Numbered from the stretch's first letter, positions 9,216-22,120 are shown. The stretch: 64,000 bases of DNA from Proteles cristata cristata (GCA_017311185.1 JAESUZ010005539.1:682001-746000); one strand, 5' to 3'. Numbers and translations: made by a program. Notes: generated by a model not told the origin, from the letters alone.

Positions 9216-9217
9216 TG

Positions 9218-9668
9218 TACCCGGCTGAATGGTGTCTTCCCCAAATTCGTGTCCTTCCCAGAACCCCAGAATGCGACCTTATTTGGAACTAAGGCCATTG
9301 CAAATAGAATTCATTGAAATGAAAGTCATCCTGGAGTTTTATCTCCCACTGGAGTGAAATGGGTTCTTACTGAAATAAGACTAACGTCCTTATAAGAAGA
9401 AGAGAAAAGACACCCAGGGAGAAGTCATGTGGAGACAAGGCAGAGATTGGAGCAATGTATCTACAGGTCCAGAAATGGCAAAGATGGGCCATAATCACCA
9501 AATACTAGAAAGAGGCAAGAAAGAATTCTCCCCTAGAGCCTTCAGAGAGAGTGCAAATAGCCTTGTCATGTTTCAGAACCGCTGGGCTTCAGAACTATGG
9601 GAGAATAAATTTCTGTTGTTTTAAAGCCATATAATTTTTACAGCAGCCCTAGGAAGTGAACTCTAGAA
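9218..9668 (+). mobile_element. MLT1-type LTR (ERVL-MaLR)
   Basis: A diverged solitary LTR recognised by ordered landmarks: GGCTGAATGGTGTC, CCTTATTTGGAA, GTCCTTATAAGAAGA, GGCAGAGATTGGAG, TTCTCCCCTAGAGCC, and an end at AATAAATTTCTGTTGTTTTAAAGCC followed by GCAGCCCTAGGAA. No internal viral genes accompany it. Confidence 0.85.
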
Positions 9669-10169
9669 ATGGTCCCTGAAAAATATAGTGTCTCCTAGGA
9701 AGCGAATATACAGAGTGATGTGATGGGGTAGGAGAGCTGGTCCTTTCGAAAGCATTAATCACAAATCTGTGGGGAGGTGATGTTTTAGCTGAGATGAAGC
9801 TATTACAGAAAGGTCTGAGGGAAGGTGTATTTCCAAGCGGCTCTTTCCAATATGGTAGCCACTAGCCACCTGCGGCTGTAGAGCACTTGCAAGGCAGCTG
9901 GTCCAAACTGAGATGCTGAAAGTGTCCCATGCCCACCAGATCCCAAAGATGTCGTCTGAGAAGGAAAGAATGTAAAACATCTCGTTTGAGTTTTAGTATT
10001 GACTGCAGGTTGAAGGGAGGATATTTTGGATATGTTGTTGAGTTAAATAAAGATGATTGTTAAAATTTATTTCTCCTGTTTGTTTTTATATTTCTAAATG
10101 TGGGAACTAGAAAATTTAAGATCACATTTGTGGCTCACATTATATCTCCATTGCATGATGTTCAATAAA

Positions 10170-10382
10170 TCCTTTTTAAAAAAAGTTTATTTATTTTTGA
10201 GAGAGAGAGAAAGAGTGTGAGTTGGGGAGGGGCAAAGAGAGAGGGAGACACAAAATCTGAAGCAGGCTCCAGCCTCTGAGCTGTCAGCACAGAGCCTGAT
10301 GCCAGGCTTGAACCCATGAACTGTGAGATCATGCCCTGAGCCGAAGTCAGATGCTCAACCGACTGAGCCACCCAGACGGCCC
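10170..10382 (-). mobile_element. Feline CAN SINE
   Basis: A complete element in reverse orientation, flanked by a diverged 16-bp target duplication (CTCCATTGCATGATGT at 10146 and CTCTATTGCTTGATGT at 10383). Confidence 0.95.
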
Positions 10383-10399
10383 CTCTATTGCTTGATGTA

Positions 10400-12190
10400 C
10401 TAAATAAGAGGAACAGAGTGTGCAAAGGCCCTGTGGCAAGGAAAGAGCTCCATGCGCTCAGTTGTTTTGTACTCTGCCTGCATTTTGATATTTATTTGGT
10501 GATTTTGCTGCACCGGAGCTGGGAAACCCTGCTGAACTTATAAGAAGTAAATATGTGATTCTCTGTCCCTTATCTTCTCAGTGGAGAGGAAGGTCATGAA
10601 AAGCAGCCCTTCAGCCTGATGCCTCCTTTCTACTTTCCAACCCCATTGTACTTCGCTAGGTCCAGACTCTGCCCATCATTTCGGCTTGATATGCCCATCT
10701 TGCCATCTCTGTGTGCTTGTTAGCATACCAAATGTGGAGCAAGCCAGCTCCATGAGCTTTCTTGTCTGCTGATGCAGTCATGGTATCAAGGCCAGGATAT
10801 TACGGTATACAGCAGATGGAGACATCCCTTCCCCAAATCCATGGCTTGCAACGTGAACTTCAAGTGCTGCATTAGTTCATTTACTACGCTAGAATCTGGT
10901 GTTCCGAACACAGAGGTCACAACATGGTGTCCTGAGGACGATGCCCGGGCACTTCAATCATCTTGCAACGTGTTAAAAGCCTTTTTAGGTTCAGTTGTTG
11001 CATCAGTCAGGTTAGGCTCCGCTCCGCCACAGTAATGAGCAATCCTCATTCCAAAGGGGCTGGTAAGCACCCAGGCTGCAACCCGCTGGCGGTGGCTGGA
11101 ATCACGGCGTCTTCATGCCAGGCCCCGGGGTGACAGAGCAGCCTTCATCTGGAGAGTACCGTGCATGGTGGACTGGCTCTTGAAGCATCTGCCTGAAAGG
11201 GACACACATTACTTCCACTCATTTTTCATTGGCGCGAGCAATCCTGTGGCCAAGTTCAAGTTCAGCAGCAAGCGGCCGCATGTACCTCCTGCAGGCTGGG
11301 CCACTCTGCGGGACACCTCTTGCACCCGCTTCAAGTAGTTTCAGCCCTGGCCTACAGTGGTCACTGCTTTGATGAGTGTGGGAAGGCTCACCTGACAGCC
11401 CCCACTACAGACCCCTTGCTTCTCTGATGTACCAGCCTTGGAAGGCAGCAGGAATGCGTGGGGACCCACCCGCATGCCACCAGGAAGTCCCAGGAAATTA
11501 GCACCTGTGGGGCTGCCCTTGACCTTGAGGGGTAGTGGATGGATAAATGCTTCCCCTTCCGTGCTGGAGCAGGCAATTCCCAGACACGAGCCGCAGGTGC
11601 CTCGGAAGGTCCTGGCGGCATGCAGCTCCCGTAGCAACGGTCAGTCCAAGGGCACGTCTCTGCGTGCTTTTCCGTCTCCCCCTTTCACTTCCTGGTCTTA
11701 CTCCCTGGGATCACTTCCCACCTAAACTACCTGCATGTAAGCTTTTGCCTCAGGGCCTGATGCCAGGAGAAACGAGGCTGAGACAGAGACTAGGAGAAGG
11801 GAAACACAATCTCTCACCATTGCTCATATCTATAAGTTAGGAGATTCAATATAAAATCCCAATGCTGGGATTTTCTCAAAAACTCCATTCTGGCAGCAGT
11901 GGACCCAAATTCTGGCAGCGCCCCACAGGCTGGACGTGAATAAGGGGTAGTAGCTCCCTTGCAATGGGGACCCAAGTTCTCTGTTGAGCACATCTGCTCT
12001 CTGAGGGGGACAGTCCTCACTTTTCCGTGCTGCCTGTCTGGCTCCTGGAGGAAGTTTATGGGTTTTTGATCTCTGTTATAGGGACTGTTAGTTGAGCTAG
12101 GTAGACGGTGACGAGTTCTTGGAAATCTTTTTTATTAGAGAGGCATCTTCTTCGATTTTGTTTTGCCTTTTTTCTTATTTTGTTTCTCTT
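10400..12190. other. Intergenic, degraded repeats only
   Basis: No gene is seen. The segment 10995-11270 (CATCAGTCAGGTTAGGCTC through CACATTACTTCCACTCATTTTTCATTGG) resembles an old dispersed mammalian repeat. The remainder is unique DNA without a recognised function. Confidence 0.5.
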
Positions 12191-12198
12191 TCTCTGTT

Positions 12199-12243
<45 letters not shown>

Positions 12244-12361
12244 AGTAGGCTTCATGCCAGTGTGAAGCCCAATGTAGGGCTTGAACTCAAGATCCTGAGA
12301 TCAAGACCTGAACCAAGATCAAGAGTTGGCTGCTTAACCGACTGAACCACCCGGGTGCCCC
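12199..12361 (-). mobile_element. Older CAN SINE, short form
   Basis: A reverse-orientation carnivore SINE with an (ATTT)n tail (12202-12242). The head (ACCGACTGAACCACCCGGGTGCCCC) is more diverged than in the Fc type, and the TC-rich 3' part is missing. Confidence 0.85.
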
Positions 12362-13007
12362 GTTTTCTCTTTTATTATAACACGCAACCAGTTCGAAGAA
12401 AAATGTACACCGGCAGTACCAGGAGGTAGGGGCAGCGTGGGGCAGTGTGTGCCTCGTCTCCACTGCATTCCCAGCACTTCCCCTGCGCGTGGTACATGGG
12501 AGGGGCTGGTGCCTATGGAATGTTTGCCGTCTGCGTGACAAGATGAGTGGCCATGGCATCCAGCCTCCAAGGTGACCCCCAGCGGCTCCCAGCTCCTGTC
12601 CTTGTGCACAGCCCTCCCCTTGAGTGTGGGCTGGACTTACCGACTTACTTTTACCGAATAAAATACGGCACAAGTATTGAGATGCCACTTCTGAGATTAG
12701 ATGAGGTCACAAAAAGACTGTGGTTTTTGTCTTGGGCACTTTCTGTCTCTCTCTCACATATGACTAGCTCCCGCGTCGTGAGACCACCCAGAGAGCTTAT
12801 GGCGAGGTCCCCACACAGCCAGGAAGCAAGGCCTGCCAGCAACCATACGGGTGAGCCCGGGAGCAGGCTATTGGGTCCTGGCTCTGTCTTCAGGGGAATG
12901 AAGTCCTGGCCAACCACTCGGTGGCAACGTCATGAGAAACCCTGGGCCACCAGCATCTAGATTCCTGACTCACAAAAGCTATGAAATCACCCATGTTGGT
13001 TGTTTGA

Positions 13008-13437
13008 AGCCGGGAGTTGGAAAACTATAGCCTGTGGGTTGACCATCTGGTTTTGTAAATAAAGTTTTATTGATACAGATAAATGACCATTAGCCTACAT
13101 ATTGCCTATGGCTGCTTTCATATACCAACCGCGGGAGCTGTGAGAGTAGTTGCAGTGGAGACCATATGAGCCACAAGTCTAAAATATTTACCATCTGGGG
13201 GCACCTGGGTAGTGGCTCAGTGGATTGAGCGTCAGGCTCTTGATTTCTGCTCAGGTCATGATCTCATGGTTCATGGGTTTGAGCCCTGCGTGGTGCTCTG
13301 CCCTGATAATGTGGAGCCTGCTTGGGATTTTCTCTCTCTCTGTTTCTTTCTCTCTGCCCCTCCCCTGCTCTCTCTCTCTCTCAAATAAATAAAATTTAAA
13401 ATATTTACTATCTGGCCCTTTAAGGAAAAGTTTGCTG
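13008..13437. mobile_element. hAT-type MER DNA transposon, split by a SINE
   Basis: An old non-autonomous element with diverged terminal inverted repeats (GTTGGAAAACTATAG... and ...AGTTTGCTGATCCC) and the typical TTTTGTAAATAAAGTTTTATTG and ATGGCTGCTTTC. A feline SINE sits inside near its right end. I am confident of the general family but not of the subfamily name. Confidence 0.75.
13197..13397 (+). mobile_element. CAN SINE nested in a hAT element
   Basis: The 16-bp target duplication AAAATATTTA(C/T)(C/T)ATCT at 13181 and 13398 is part of the host element, which proves the nesting. Confidence 0.95.
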
Positions 13438-14368
13438 ATCCCAGTTTTAAGCTATGTTTTAGAATAATCGTTACATGGCAATAGATAAGTAATATAAGGG
13501 CTTACAGATCTAGGACAATGGGTCGAACTGGGCTTGGAGGGCTTGGGCTTGGGCTTCTGATTTCAGTTTAGCTCAATTGAATAGGTATTAACTGAGCATC
13601 TCCTGTGAGCCAGGCCTGGTCTCAATCACATTCCGGAAGGCCACATTCAGTCAGTCTGCACATGCGTGGTTTGTTGGCTGTTCCCATAGGGAAACTCACC
13701 TACGGCCTTACCCTCAGCCTCCCAGGCCTCTCCCGCTGTCTCAGCTCCTCCCTTTTCTCCCTAGTCCAGCCATCCAGTGACCAGCCTGGGGTCCGCTCTG
13801 ATTGGTCACCTCCCCTGTCATGCCAGTGATGACATAGCCGCATGGCACTCCAGGACGGTTGGGCCAAAAGAGACGCCCGGCAATGGTGTCCACATGATGG
13901 AATTCATAGGCATGTGTTGAATGCTTGCACCCTTTGGGGGTGGACCCTGGAGCGGACGTAGGATTGGGGTCTTCGCCTTGAGAAAGCAATCAGATTCTCC
14001 CATGGGTTTGCAGCAAGAGGTTCTGGGTTGAATTTTGGCCCCACTTCTGACCTTGACCTAGTTCTCCATGCCTTATTTTCTCATCTGGGACAATAGGAGT
14101 TCCAACTACCTGGTATTTTGGTAAAGATAAACGAATGAATGGAAAGTGTGAAGAATAATGGCTTGGACCTAGTGAGCACTCAGCAAATGTTAGAAAAAAA
14201 ATGTTTAAACTCCAAGAGCCCAAAGGAGAGGCTCAGAGTGGGTCATGACAATGGCAAGATGTACATTTGGTGAGTGTTGAGTACAGACGAGCCACCTGTG
14301 CAGACAGGGCTGGTTTCATGGGCATGTGACCTGTGTACCACGCCCCATGCTTAGAAGTGCCCCGCACT

Positions 14369-14596
14369 TGGGACATCTGGGTGGCTCAGTGGGTTGAGCA
14401 TCCAACTTCAGCTCAGGTCATGATCTCATGGTTCGTGAGTTTGAGCCCCGCATCAGGCCCTGTGCTGACAGCTCGGAAGCTGGAGCCTGCTTCCAGTGCT
14501 GTGTCTCCCTCTCTCTCTGACCCTCCCCCATTGGTGGTCTCTCTCTTTCTCTCTCTCAAAAATAAATAAACATTTAAAAATATTACAAAAAAAAAA
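14369..14596 (+). mobile_element. Feline CAN SINE
   Basis: Full length, with a head (GACATCTGGGTGGCTCAG) slightly diverged from consensus and the tail AAAAATAAATAAACATTT plus poly-A. Confidence 0.94.
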
Positions 14597-14949
14597 GAAT
14601 TGTCATGCTCTGCTCTTGCAATCTTGGAATTCCTAAATAACTTTCAAATGAGGGACCCACCTTCTCATTTTGCACGGAGCCCTGACAATTGCATAACTGA
14701 TCCTTCACACAGAGGTGGACAAGGCAGAGGCTCATCCCTCTGGAGCCTCGCAGGCGTGCGAGGTGGGCCCATGGGCCCACCGTAATTATATTTCAGAGCT
14801 ATCCACCTCCTGGGGGAGTGTTGGGCCTATGCATGTGCTCCCGTGCATGGCGGTCAGTTGGAAAGAGCCACGAAGACCTGCCCAAAGCTGCAAAGGAACC
14901 ACAAAGCAAAGGCCAAGCCTGCCCTCCACCACCGTGGAAACCCAAGGAG

Positions 14950-15130
14950 GAAAACCAGCCCAGGAGACAGGCCCCCATGATGCATCTGCGCAGGGAATGT
15001 TGCTCGGATTTATCTTCTGCTAGAGGAATAAGCTCTCGAATTCTGAAATATTTCTGAAACCTTTGGAAAATCCCACTTTAATCACTGATGACAGTTTGAC
15101 ATTTTTCCAGCTGTTTAGAAGCAGTAGACA
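14950..15130. promoter_or_regulatory. Candidate conserved non-coding element
   Basis: Repeat-free, with a MEIS core TGACAG (15089-15094), an E-box CAGCTG (15108-15113) and a CACTTTAATCAC word. Selected by texture and motif spacing only. Confidence 0.35.
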
Positions 15131-15557
15131 AGTCAGGCTGCTCGGCAGGGCACAGGCCGGCATGCTGGGATATGTGTGGGCCCCCGCCCCCCTCCTGCTC
15201 TCCGGCTCCTCCCGGCTTTGAGGAAGGGGGGGGTGGGAAATCAACCTGGGCTCTTGCAGCGTTCATGCCATCCTGTGCCATCTGCATTTGGGAGCTTACT
15301 CCTGAAAGGAAGATCTTAATTGGGTATCTATTCCTTCCTCTCCTCTTCCCAGATCTGTGGACTCACCTCCTTCTCACTGGCACATGATTCTTTTGTGAGC
15401 TTTTGGGTCTTTTCCTCATTAAATCTGCTCCCTAGTTGGGAGGATTGTTTTATCGGCTCTGTGGGCACCAGGGACAACCCAGTTTCCCTTAAATGTGTCT
15501 TCCATGTGAATTTGAGACATGGATATGGATTACAAGCCAGGTTATATGTGTTATTGG

Positions 15558-15559
<2 letters not shown>

Positions 15560-15594
<35 letters not shown>

Positions 15595-15606
15595 TGTGTG
15601 TGTGTA
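15560..15606. repeat. (TG)n microsatellite with CGCG interruption
   Basis: About 47 bases of TG repeats broken once by GCGCG. Confidence 0.96.
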
Positions 15607-15612
15607 TAAATG

Positions 15613-15760
15613 CGCTCAAATCCTAGCTCTGCCTCTTACTCTCCAGGGAATCTTGGGAAAATTACTTGGCCTCTCTGGGCCTCAGTTTCCGCATCTGTGA
15701 AAAATAAATGACTTAATCCATGTAAAGTGCCCGGAACACGCAATGAAGCACTCAGGCATG
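15613..15760 (+). mobile_element. MIR
   Basis: MIR core landmarks in order: CAAATCCTAGCTCTGCC, TTACTTGGCCTCTCTGGGCC, CTCAGTTTCCGCATCTGTGAAAA. Confidence 0.85.
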
Positions 15761-15869
15761 TAATTATGTACTTAATATATTTTAAAGACATTCTTACCAT
15801 TTATTATGCACGGATATGCTTTTACTTCCGCCATCACATTCCCGTCTGTAAAAGGTAGTGCACATGTAA

Positions 15870-16075
15870 CACTGTGGCCAGGTGAGGTTTTAAGCCCTTT
15901 ACAAATCTTCCCTCCCTGAAACCTCAAAACAATATTATGAAGTCGGGACTGTGGTTTCTTCCACTGAATAGATGAAGGGAAGTGAGGGACAGAGAGGTTA
16001 TATAACTTGCCTGAGGTAACCCAGCTAGGAAGAAACACAGCCGAGATTCACACCCAGGCCTCTAGCCCCAGAGTT
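15870..16075 (-). mobile_element. MIR-family fragment
   Basis: Reverse-orientation landmarks: GATGAAGGGAAGTGAGGGACAG, TATATAACTTGCCTGAGGTAACCCAGCTAGG. Confidence 0.75.
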
Positions 16076-16153
16076 ACCCCCAAATCTTAACTAATGTGAT
16101 CTGCTAATATATATATGTCATGCTTTGTTGGCCATTTAAGGTTTCCCCTTTTT

Positions 16154-16379
16154 CTTTTCTTTAAAATTTTTTTTTAATGTTTATTTACTCTTGAGAGAGA
16201 GAGAGAGAGAGAGCACAAGAGGGGAATGGTAGAGAGAGAGGGAGAAACAGAATCTGAAGCAGGCTCCAGGCTCCAAGCTGTCAGCATAGAGCCCGACACA
16301 GGACTTGAACTCACAAACCATGAGATCATGACCTGAGCTGAAGTCAGAGGCTCAACCAACTGAGCCACCCAGGAGCCCC
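16154..16379 (-). mobile_element. Feline CAN SINE
   Basis: Complete and in reverse orientation, with target duplication GGTTT(T/C)CCC(C)TTTTT at 16140 and 16381. Confidence 0.95.
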
Positions 16380-16394
16380 AGGTTTTCCCTTTTT

Positions 16395-17060
16395 CAATAA
16401 AAAGTGTAACTTCTTATCAGAGAATAATGTACACACATGAAATGCATATACCCTAAGTGTAGAATGTATTCATTTTTATGAAGTGAAAACACCCATGGAA
16501 CCAGCATCTACATCCAGAAGCAGAGGGTGAAGGCCCCCCTGGAGTCCATGGGTCTCCTAGTCACCCCATCCCCTCCAAGGGTGTCCCCTAGCCTGACTTC
16601 AATCAGCAAGGGTCAGTTTTGCCTACTTTTATACCTGCTGAAAACAGAATTACACAGGGTGTATTCTCTTGTTTCTGGTACCTTCTGCTCCATGATACGT
16701 GTGTACGATTCATCCAGATTATTGCTTGGGATTGAAGACTGTTTATTCTCATTATTGCACAGTGTCTCATTTGCAACTTTTCTATCTACTTTACTGTTGA
16801 TTGGAATTTGGGTAGTTTTCATGCCTAGTGCCGCTAGGAACATTCTGGTGCATGCCTTTGGACGGACATGCAGCCACGTTTCTGTGGGGTGCGTCCCCAG
16901 GAGGGCATAGGATGTGCTTATGTTCAGCCCCGTTTGCCGAATTATTTTCAGGCAAACCCTATGCAGTGGCATCGGGGAATGACACATTATGAAAACTGAG
17001 AGCTGGCCTTTTGGTAAATGATTTCCCTTTCTGCCTGTTGACTGGAAATAAAAAACATGC
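16395..17060 (-). mobile_element. Old L1 (L1M) 3' end fragment
   Basis: Degraded antisense L1 3' region, with landmarks GGTACCTTCTGCTCC, GATTCATCCAGATTATTGC, GGAATTTGGGTAGTTTTCATGC, CTAGGAACATTCTGGTGCATGC. It has no functional reading frame. Confidence 0.7.
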
Positions 17061-17506
17061 CATTTGGACCTCGTGGCCGGAGGGGTTCCCTAGGCATGCC
17101 GGGGGCTTATTTATGGGGTTTTGTTAAGTGTCTCACCTTTAATTTCTGCAGGATATCTTCTTCCTGTAAAGTGGCCTGAAAGGACAAACCAGGCAGGTTC
17201 CACGATGTCACGGTTGTGCTGGAAAGTGAAGAAGTCAGCCAACAGCCCAGGGGCGGACGCTGTAACCGCTCCCCGGGGAGGCGGGAACCCCACACCGAGC
17301 CCTTCTCGCCCTCCGAACCCACCGTGCGTGATGCGGGGGTGGCTCAGACGCGCTGCAGCAAACATCGATTGTGTGTTCCGTGGGTGGCCCGCCACGTGCT
17401 GGACTCACAAGGCCATGGTGGCGTCTGAGGCTGGCCAATCCCTGCTCTCTCGAGCTGAGGTTCTCCTGGGAAATATAAACATGGACGCACACGAAGAAAT
17501 AAAAAA

Positions 17507-17695
17507 TAATTTTTTTAATGTTTATTTTTGAAAGAGACAGAGCGCAAGCAGGGGAGGGAGACACAGAATTGGAAGCAGGCTCCAGGCTCTGAGCTGTCAA
17601 CACAGAGTCCCACGTGGGGCTCGAACTCATGAACCTTGAGATCATGACCTGAGCTGAAGTTGGACGCTCAACCGACTGAGCCACCCAGGCACCCT
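17507..17695 (-). mobile_element. Feline CAN SINE
   Basis: Reverse orientation, poly-T at 17509, ending in CCGACTGAGCCACCCAGGCACCC. Confidence 0.95.
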
Positions 17696-17939
17696 GCAAA
17701 CAAATTTAAATAAGCATTTCCAGAGCTTGATGAGAAAATAAAAAGGACAAACAGGAGGATGGGAGAGAAAGTCATCGGGGCTGGAGGTGGCCTTGGAGAC
17801 AGCCCAGGAAATCCAGTTTGAGGATATCACTCACGGGCTTGGAAATATCTGCCAAGTGGGACGGGCCTCCTGGGCATGCAGACTGGTGCACTTGTTTTGA
17901 TGCTCTGGTCTTGCTGTTCTAAAAGTCTTAATAATTTTT

Positions 17940-17959
17940 AAAAACTTATTTATTTATCT

Positions 17960-17990
<31 letters not shown>

Positions 17991-18160
17991 GAAGCTCACA
18001 TGCAAGCAGGGGAGGGGCAAAGAGAGAGGGAGAGAGAGAATTTCAAGCAGCCTCTGCACTGTCAGCCTAGAGCCCGATGCAGGGCTCGAACCCGCGAAAT
18101 GTTAGATCATGACCTGAGCCTAAGTCAGATGCTTACCTGACTGAGCCACCCAGGCGCCCC
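17940..18160 (-). mobile_element. Feline CAN SINE
   Basis: Full length and reverse; target duplication AAGTCTTAA(T/A)AATTTTT at 17922 and 18161. Confidence 0.95.
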
Positions 18161-18164
18161 AAGT

Positions 18165-21100
18165 CTTAAAAATTTTTGAACAAGTTTCACCGTGCTCTGG
18201 GCCTCGTGAATCACGTGGCTGGTCCTGTCAGGTTGCTGAGGTCACGGTTTTGTAAAACGCCCCAGACAGCTAAACGTTCCGCCCTTATTCCCGGCATCTG
18301 ACAAGTCTGGGCCCCAGCACCGAAGCTCCGGCGAGAGCAGTCAGGATCCAAATGCAACGGCTGCTTTTGACATGGGCTCTGCATGGCTTAGAAATCCCAC
18401 AGATCCAGGCCCTGGAGGCCCCCAGTGATTAATAATAACGGGGCTTTCTCCATATTATGCAAGTCAGAAGGAAGGAAGAGCACTTTAAAAAGAGAAGGTG
18501 TCTGAATGCTGGGCCCTTGGACTTCTAGGTCCCCAGGAGGGAAGTTTAACCCTTCCGCAGAGGGCCTGCTGCAGTAGCTCTGGGGAGCTGGACCGAGCTG
18601 GTGACCTGGGCCTGGCAGTCAGGCTGTGACCCTGGGTCATCTGGGTCGTGCTCTGATAATCGAGCCACTGCATCAAGTCCATGCTGGGGCGTTGAGACTC
18701 GAGCAAAATCCAAAACGGCGCTGGTTCACTAGAATGTTCCAGCATCCCAGGAAATCCAAAGTCCTAGTCATACGGGTGGGTCCCCAGGCAGACAGGGCCC
18801 CTCAGTGTCTGTGGGAACCCCAATTTCTATTCAGTGAAATCCTTGGTCACTTCAAAGAAGAAAGGAACATCAAAATAAGGTGCCAAAAGATTGTGGTTTG
18901 TTTCAACATCTGCCACTAACAAACAAATGCATTTAACACACAGAATATCATGAAATGTGATTCTGTTAGACAAGATTTTTAGATTCCCATTCGAATTTAT
19001 ATTTGTAGTTACCATTAGCTAATCGACGAGCACCAGGAGCATGTAAATAAATACACCAGCTTTCCATCCCTTCGTGGGATGATTCTGAGGTAGGCTCTAC
19101 ACGGTTCCTCTGAGGGCCCCAAGGGATTGAGTCCCAGAGGTAGCCTGTTCATTGACACTATCTTTAATGGCTTTCCTCCGTTTCCTGCCTCAGTTTCCCC
19201 ATTACCCCAATGAGCTTTCTGGGATCATCCCAACCAAATGCTTTGCTCGCCATCTGCTTTTGGGAACTTAAACTAAGACACCGCCGTTAGCACATGGCTC
19301 TACCACCCCAGTCCCTGATCCACCCAACTCTACTTCAGATTCTCAATTTGCAATTCTAAACAAATGTTAAATATTGACAACTCGCCCATGACCTCAGGGC
19401 CCTCACTACCTGTCAGGAGTCTGGGTTTTCACCCATCCAGTGAAATCATGCTAAAGTAATAACACCCACGTCTCTACATTTTCAATATGGTTGAAAGAAA
19501 GGCCATTATGCCTAGGAAAAGAATAAAGATGAGGGATGTGTACAAAGTTAGATGGCTGATCCCTGACCTGGTAGGTATGTACAGTATGTACTGTCCACGA
19601 TCCCCTCACTTCTGAGAGCAGCATCCCTACTCTCTTGAGAAATAACATCTTTTTCAACCTCAGGCCTTGATTGGGGATGGCTCAGGTCCTGCCCTGGCTT
19701 CAAGGGTAAGTGTGCGACCTGGTCTTGCTGGTAAGTGTATTTATCGCTACGGGACACAGTGATAGGTTCAAGATTGAACACAAGACTCAAATTACATCTG
19801 TGACACTAAATTCTGCTGCAGTTGGTTTTCTTGCCTGCAACTATTGAGAAGAAGAGTTTCTGTGTCTGTTAGGGAGAGATGAACGTATGGGAGACGGGCA
19901 TGGGAATGTGGACGGCCATCTTGCCACCACAAAGGGAAGATTCAATTAGGTAATGAAAGGAACACAGAGAAAGGCAGAACGGAGACATGCAGGAGGGATT
20001 GGGAAAGGAGAGGGAGAAAATGAGCCTGATGACGTTTCTTACACACTGCTGGAAGTCCTGGATCCAACCATGTCTGAAATCCACACAGTTGCCTTCTTTG
20101 CTTATGTAGTCTGAATTGGATTTTTGTTTCCTGCAGCCAAGAAGCCCACCAAATATATGTACTAAATGTTAGATAGTTAATAATATTTGAGGTCTCTTTC
20201 AGTTCTATTTTTCCAACCAGACTGTAAGTTTCCCAAAGGCAGGAATCAGGCCAGATGTTCAGCGATCAGTAGGTTTAGAGATCTGTGTTGACTGGTGGCC
20301 GAGTAGAATGTTGAATATAGTGAGCCAGAAATGAAAGGACTGGAGAGTTGGAGGAAGGGAAGAAAGCACACGGAGACAAGGAAGGTTGATTGTGTGTCCA
20401 GTCCCACATTCCTCAATGTAATCTGTGCTGGAGGCTTGATGCTAAGTTACGGGTAGTTTGGATACATCATGGATCTCGTAGTTGGGTGAAGAAAACAGGT
20501 ATCAAGCAAGTCATCACTGTAATAACATATAGATACAGATGTGGGTCGTGTGTGTGTCTGTGTGTGTGTGTGTGTGTGTGACCTCCTCTTCCCTTAAGGT
20601 TCTTGTGGATGAGTTTGTTGATGTAAATTGTTGTGGGAAGGTTAGGGTCACCCAGGGGGAAGTCTGAAAGGCATGTTGGAGGCTATCGGGCAGTGTTCAG
20701 AGCAGCAAGAACATGGTACCCCCACCATCAGATTGCTTCTATGGAAGGACATGCTCCTGATGCCTTCAAAGTCATTTGCTTATGATGTGACATGGTAAGA
20801 ACAGCACCACAGCGGGTCACTCCGATGGTGGCCTGCCTGCACATTTCCACCTATGGTTGCTCTCTGTAGGGAGTTGAGGGGGTGAGGCTGATAGGAGGTG
20901 AACTTGCTGGACGATCAGGCGTGGGCTTTCTTTCATGTTGGCACGAGGCTTGGGACAGGAGGTGCTCTGTGGGGCGAGCATGAGGGAGGGCATCTCACGC
21001 CTGTTTAAGCACTGGCCACCCAGAGTGGGCGTCTGTTCCCATGGGCAGAGGCCACATGTCTAATTGCTGTCCTGATACATGGCCCTCCCAGATTAGCCCC

Positions 21101-21170
21101 ATCTGTGCCAGGGAAGGAGCTTGGTCCCAAGAGCCTGGAGCCCAGGATGGACCAGAAGAAGATGGGGGAG
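18165..21170. other. Intergenic, no gene seen
   Basis: Mostly unique DNA. It holds an L2-like trace near 20220-20290 (CTGTAAGTTTCCCAAAGGCAGG) and a TG microsatellite. No open frame resembles a protein. Confidence 0.55.
20542..20580. repeat. (TG)n microsatellite
   Basis: About 39 bases of TG dinucleotides with one interruption near the left end. Confidence 0.95.
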
Positions 21171-21174
21171 TAGA

Positions 21175-21310
21175 GAGATTCAGAGCAGGGGCTTGGGGGT
21201 CAGACAGACCTGGATCCCCACTCTGTCCCTTACTACCTGGGTGACGTTGGACAAGCCATGTAACCTCTCTGTGCCTTGGTTTCCTCATCTATAAAATGGG
21301 CAACCTCTTG
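21175..21310 (+). mobile_element. MIR
   Basis: Well-preserved core: CTACCTGGGTGACGTTGGACAAGCC, AACCTCTCTGTGCC, TTTCCTCATCTATAAAATGGG. Confidence 0.88.
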
Positions 21311-21906
21311 TAGGGTTTTCCCACCAACATGGTAGCCAATGGTGGGATTAATCTCCAGGCAGAGGGATCGAGTGATGTTGCTTTTTGACTTTTTCTCATT
21401 TTCTCATTTGTTTTTTGTACATTTACTCTGCAGATCTCTTGAATGAAGAGTAAGCCAATGAGTGGTTTAGAAAGTGAAAAGGTTGTTTGTGAAAGACTGA
21501 ACAGCACTGGGTAGACAAAAGAGGGGAACAGACAGTGAAATTTAGAGGCAAGCAGCAGTCATTTTGGGGGACGGGATCCAAGGATTGGTGAGAGAAACAC
21601 CAATTTTCTTTGGGAGCAACTTGGGAGCCCAGAGGTCTCGGTGGGATACGGAAGCCAGGCCTGGGGCCGGAAGCTCCATCCCGGGGCATCCTGGCAAGAG
21701 GGAGAAAGGGCTGGTGCCACATTTGCCATCAGGACCAAAGCAGGACAGCAGAAGGGGAGAAGGATCATGAGGAACAGGAGAGGGCCCGGCCCCAAGCCAA
21801 GGAGGAGGGCAGAGAAGGGGCCAGGACAGGCACCCACACCAAGGCTTCAACTCACCTGCAGAGTCTCTCCTTTGTAAAAGGAGAATTAGAAAGAAACTGT
21901 ATTGTT

Positions 21907-22120
21907 AAACTTTATTTTTATTATTTATTTATTTGGAGAGAGACAAAGACATCATGAGTGGGGGAGGGGCAGAGAGACTGGGACAGAGTGGGAGAGAACC
22001 CCAAGCAGACTCCATGCTACCAGAGCAGAGCCCGACGGGGGGCTCGAACTCATGGAACTGTGAGATCACCACGTGAGCCGAAAGCAAGAGGTGTATGCTT
22101 CACTGAATGAGTCGCCCAGG
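21907..22120 (-). mobile_element. CAN SINE, diverged
   Basis: Reverse orientation, tail (TTTATTTTTATT); target duplication AAGAAACTGTATT / AAAGAGACTGTATT at 21891 and 22125. Its head, GTCGCCCAGG, is more diverged than in neighbouring copies. Confidence 0.9.

Noticed and set aside
9218..9668. Possible endogenous retrovirus
   Set aside because: Only a solitary MaLR-type LTR is present, with no gag, pol or env sequence nearby.
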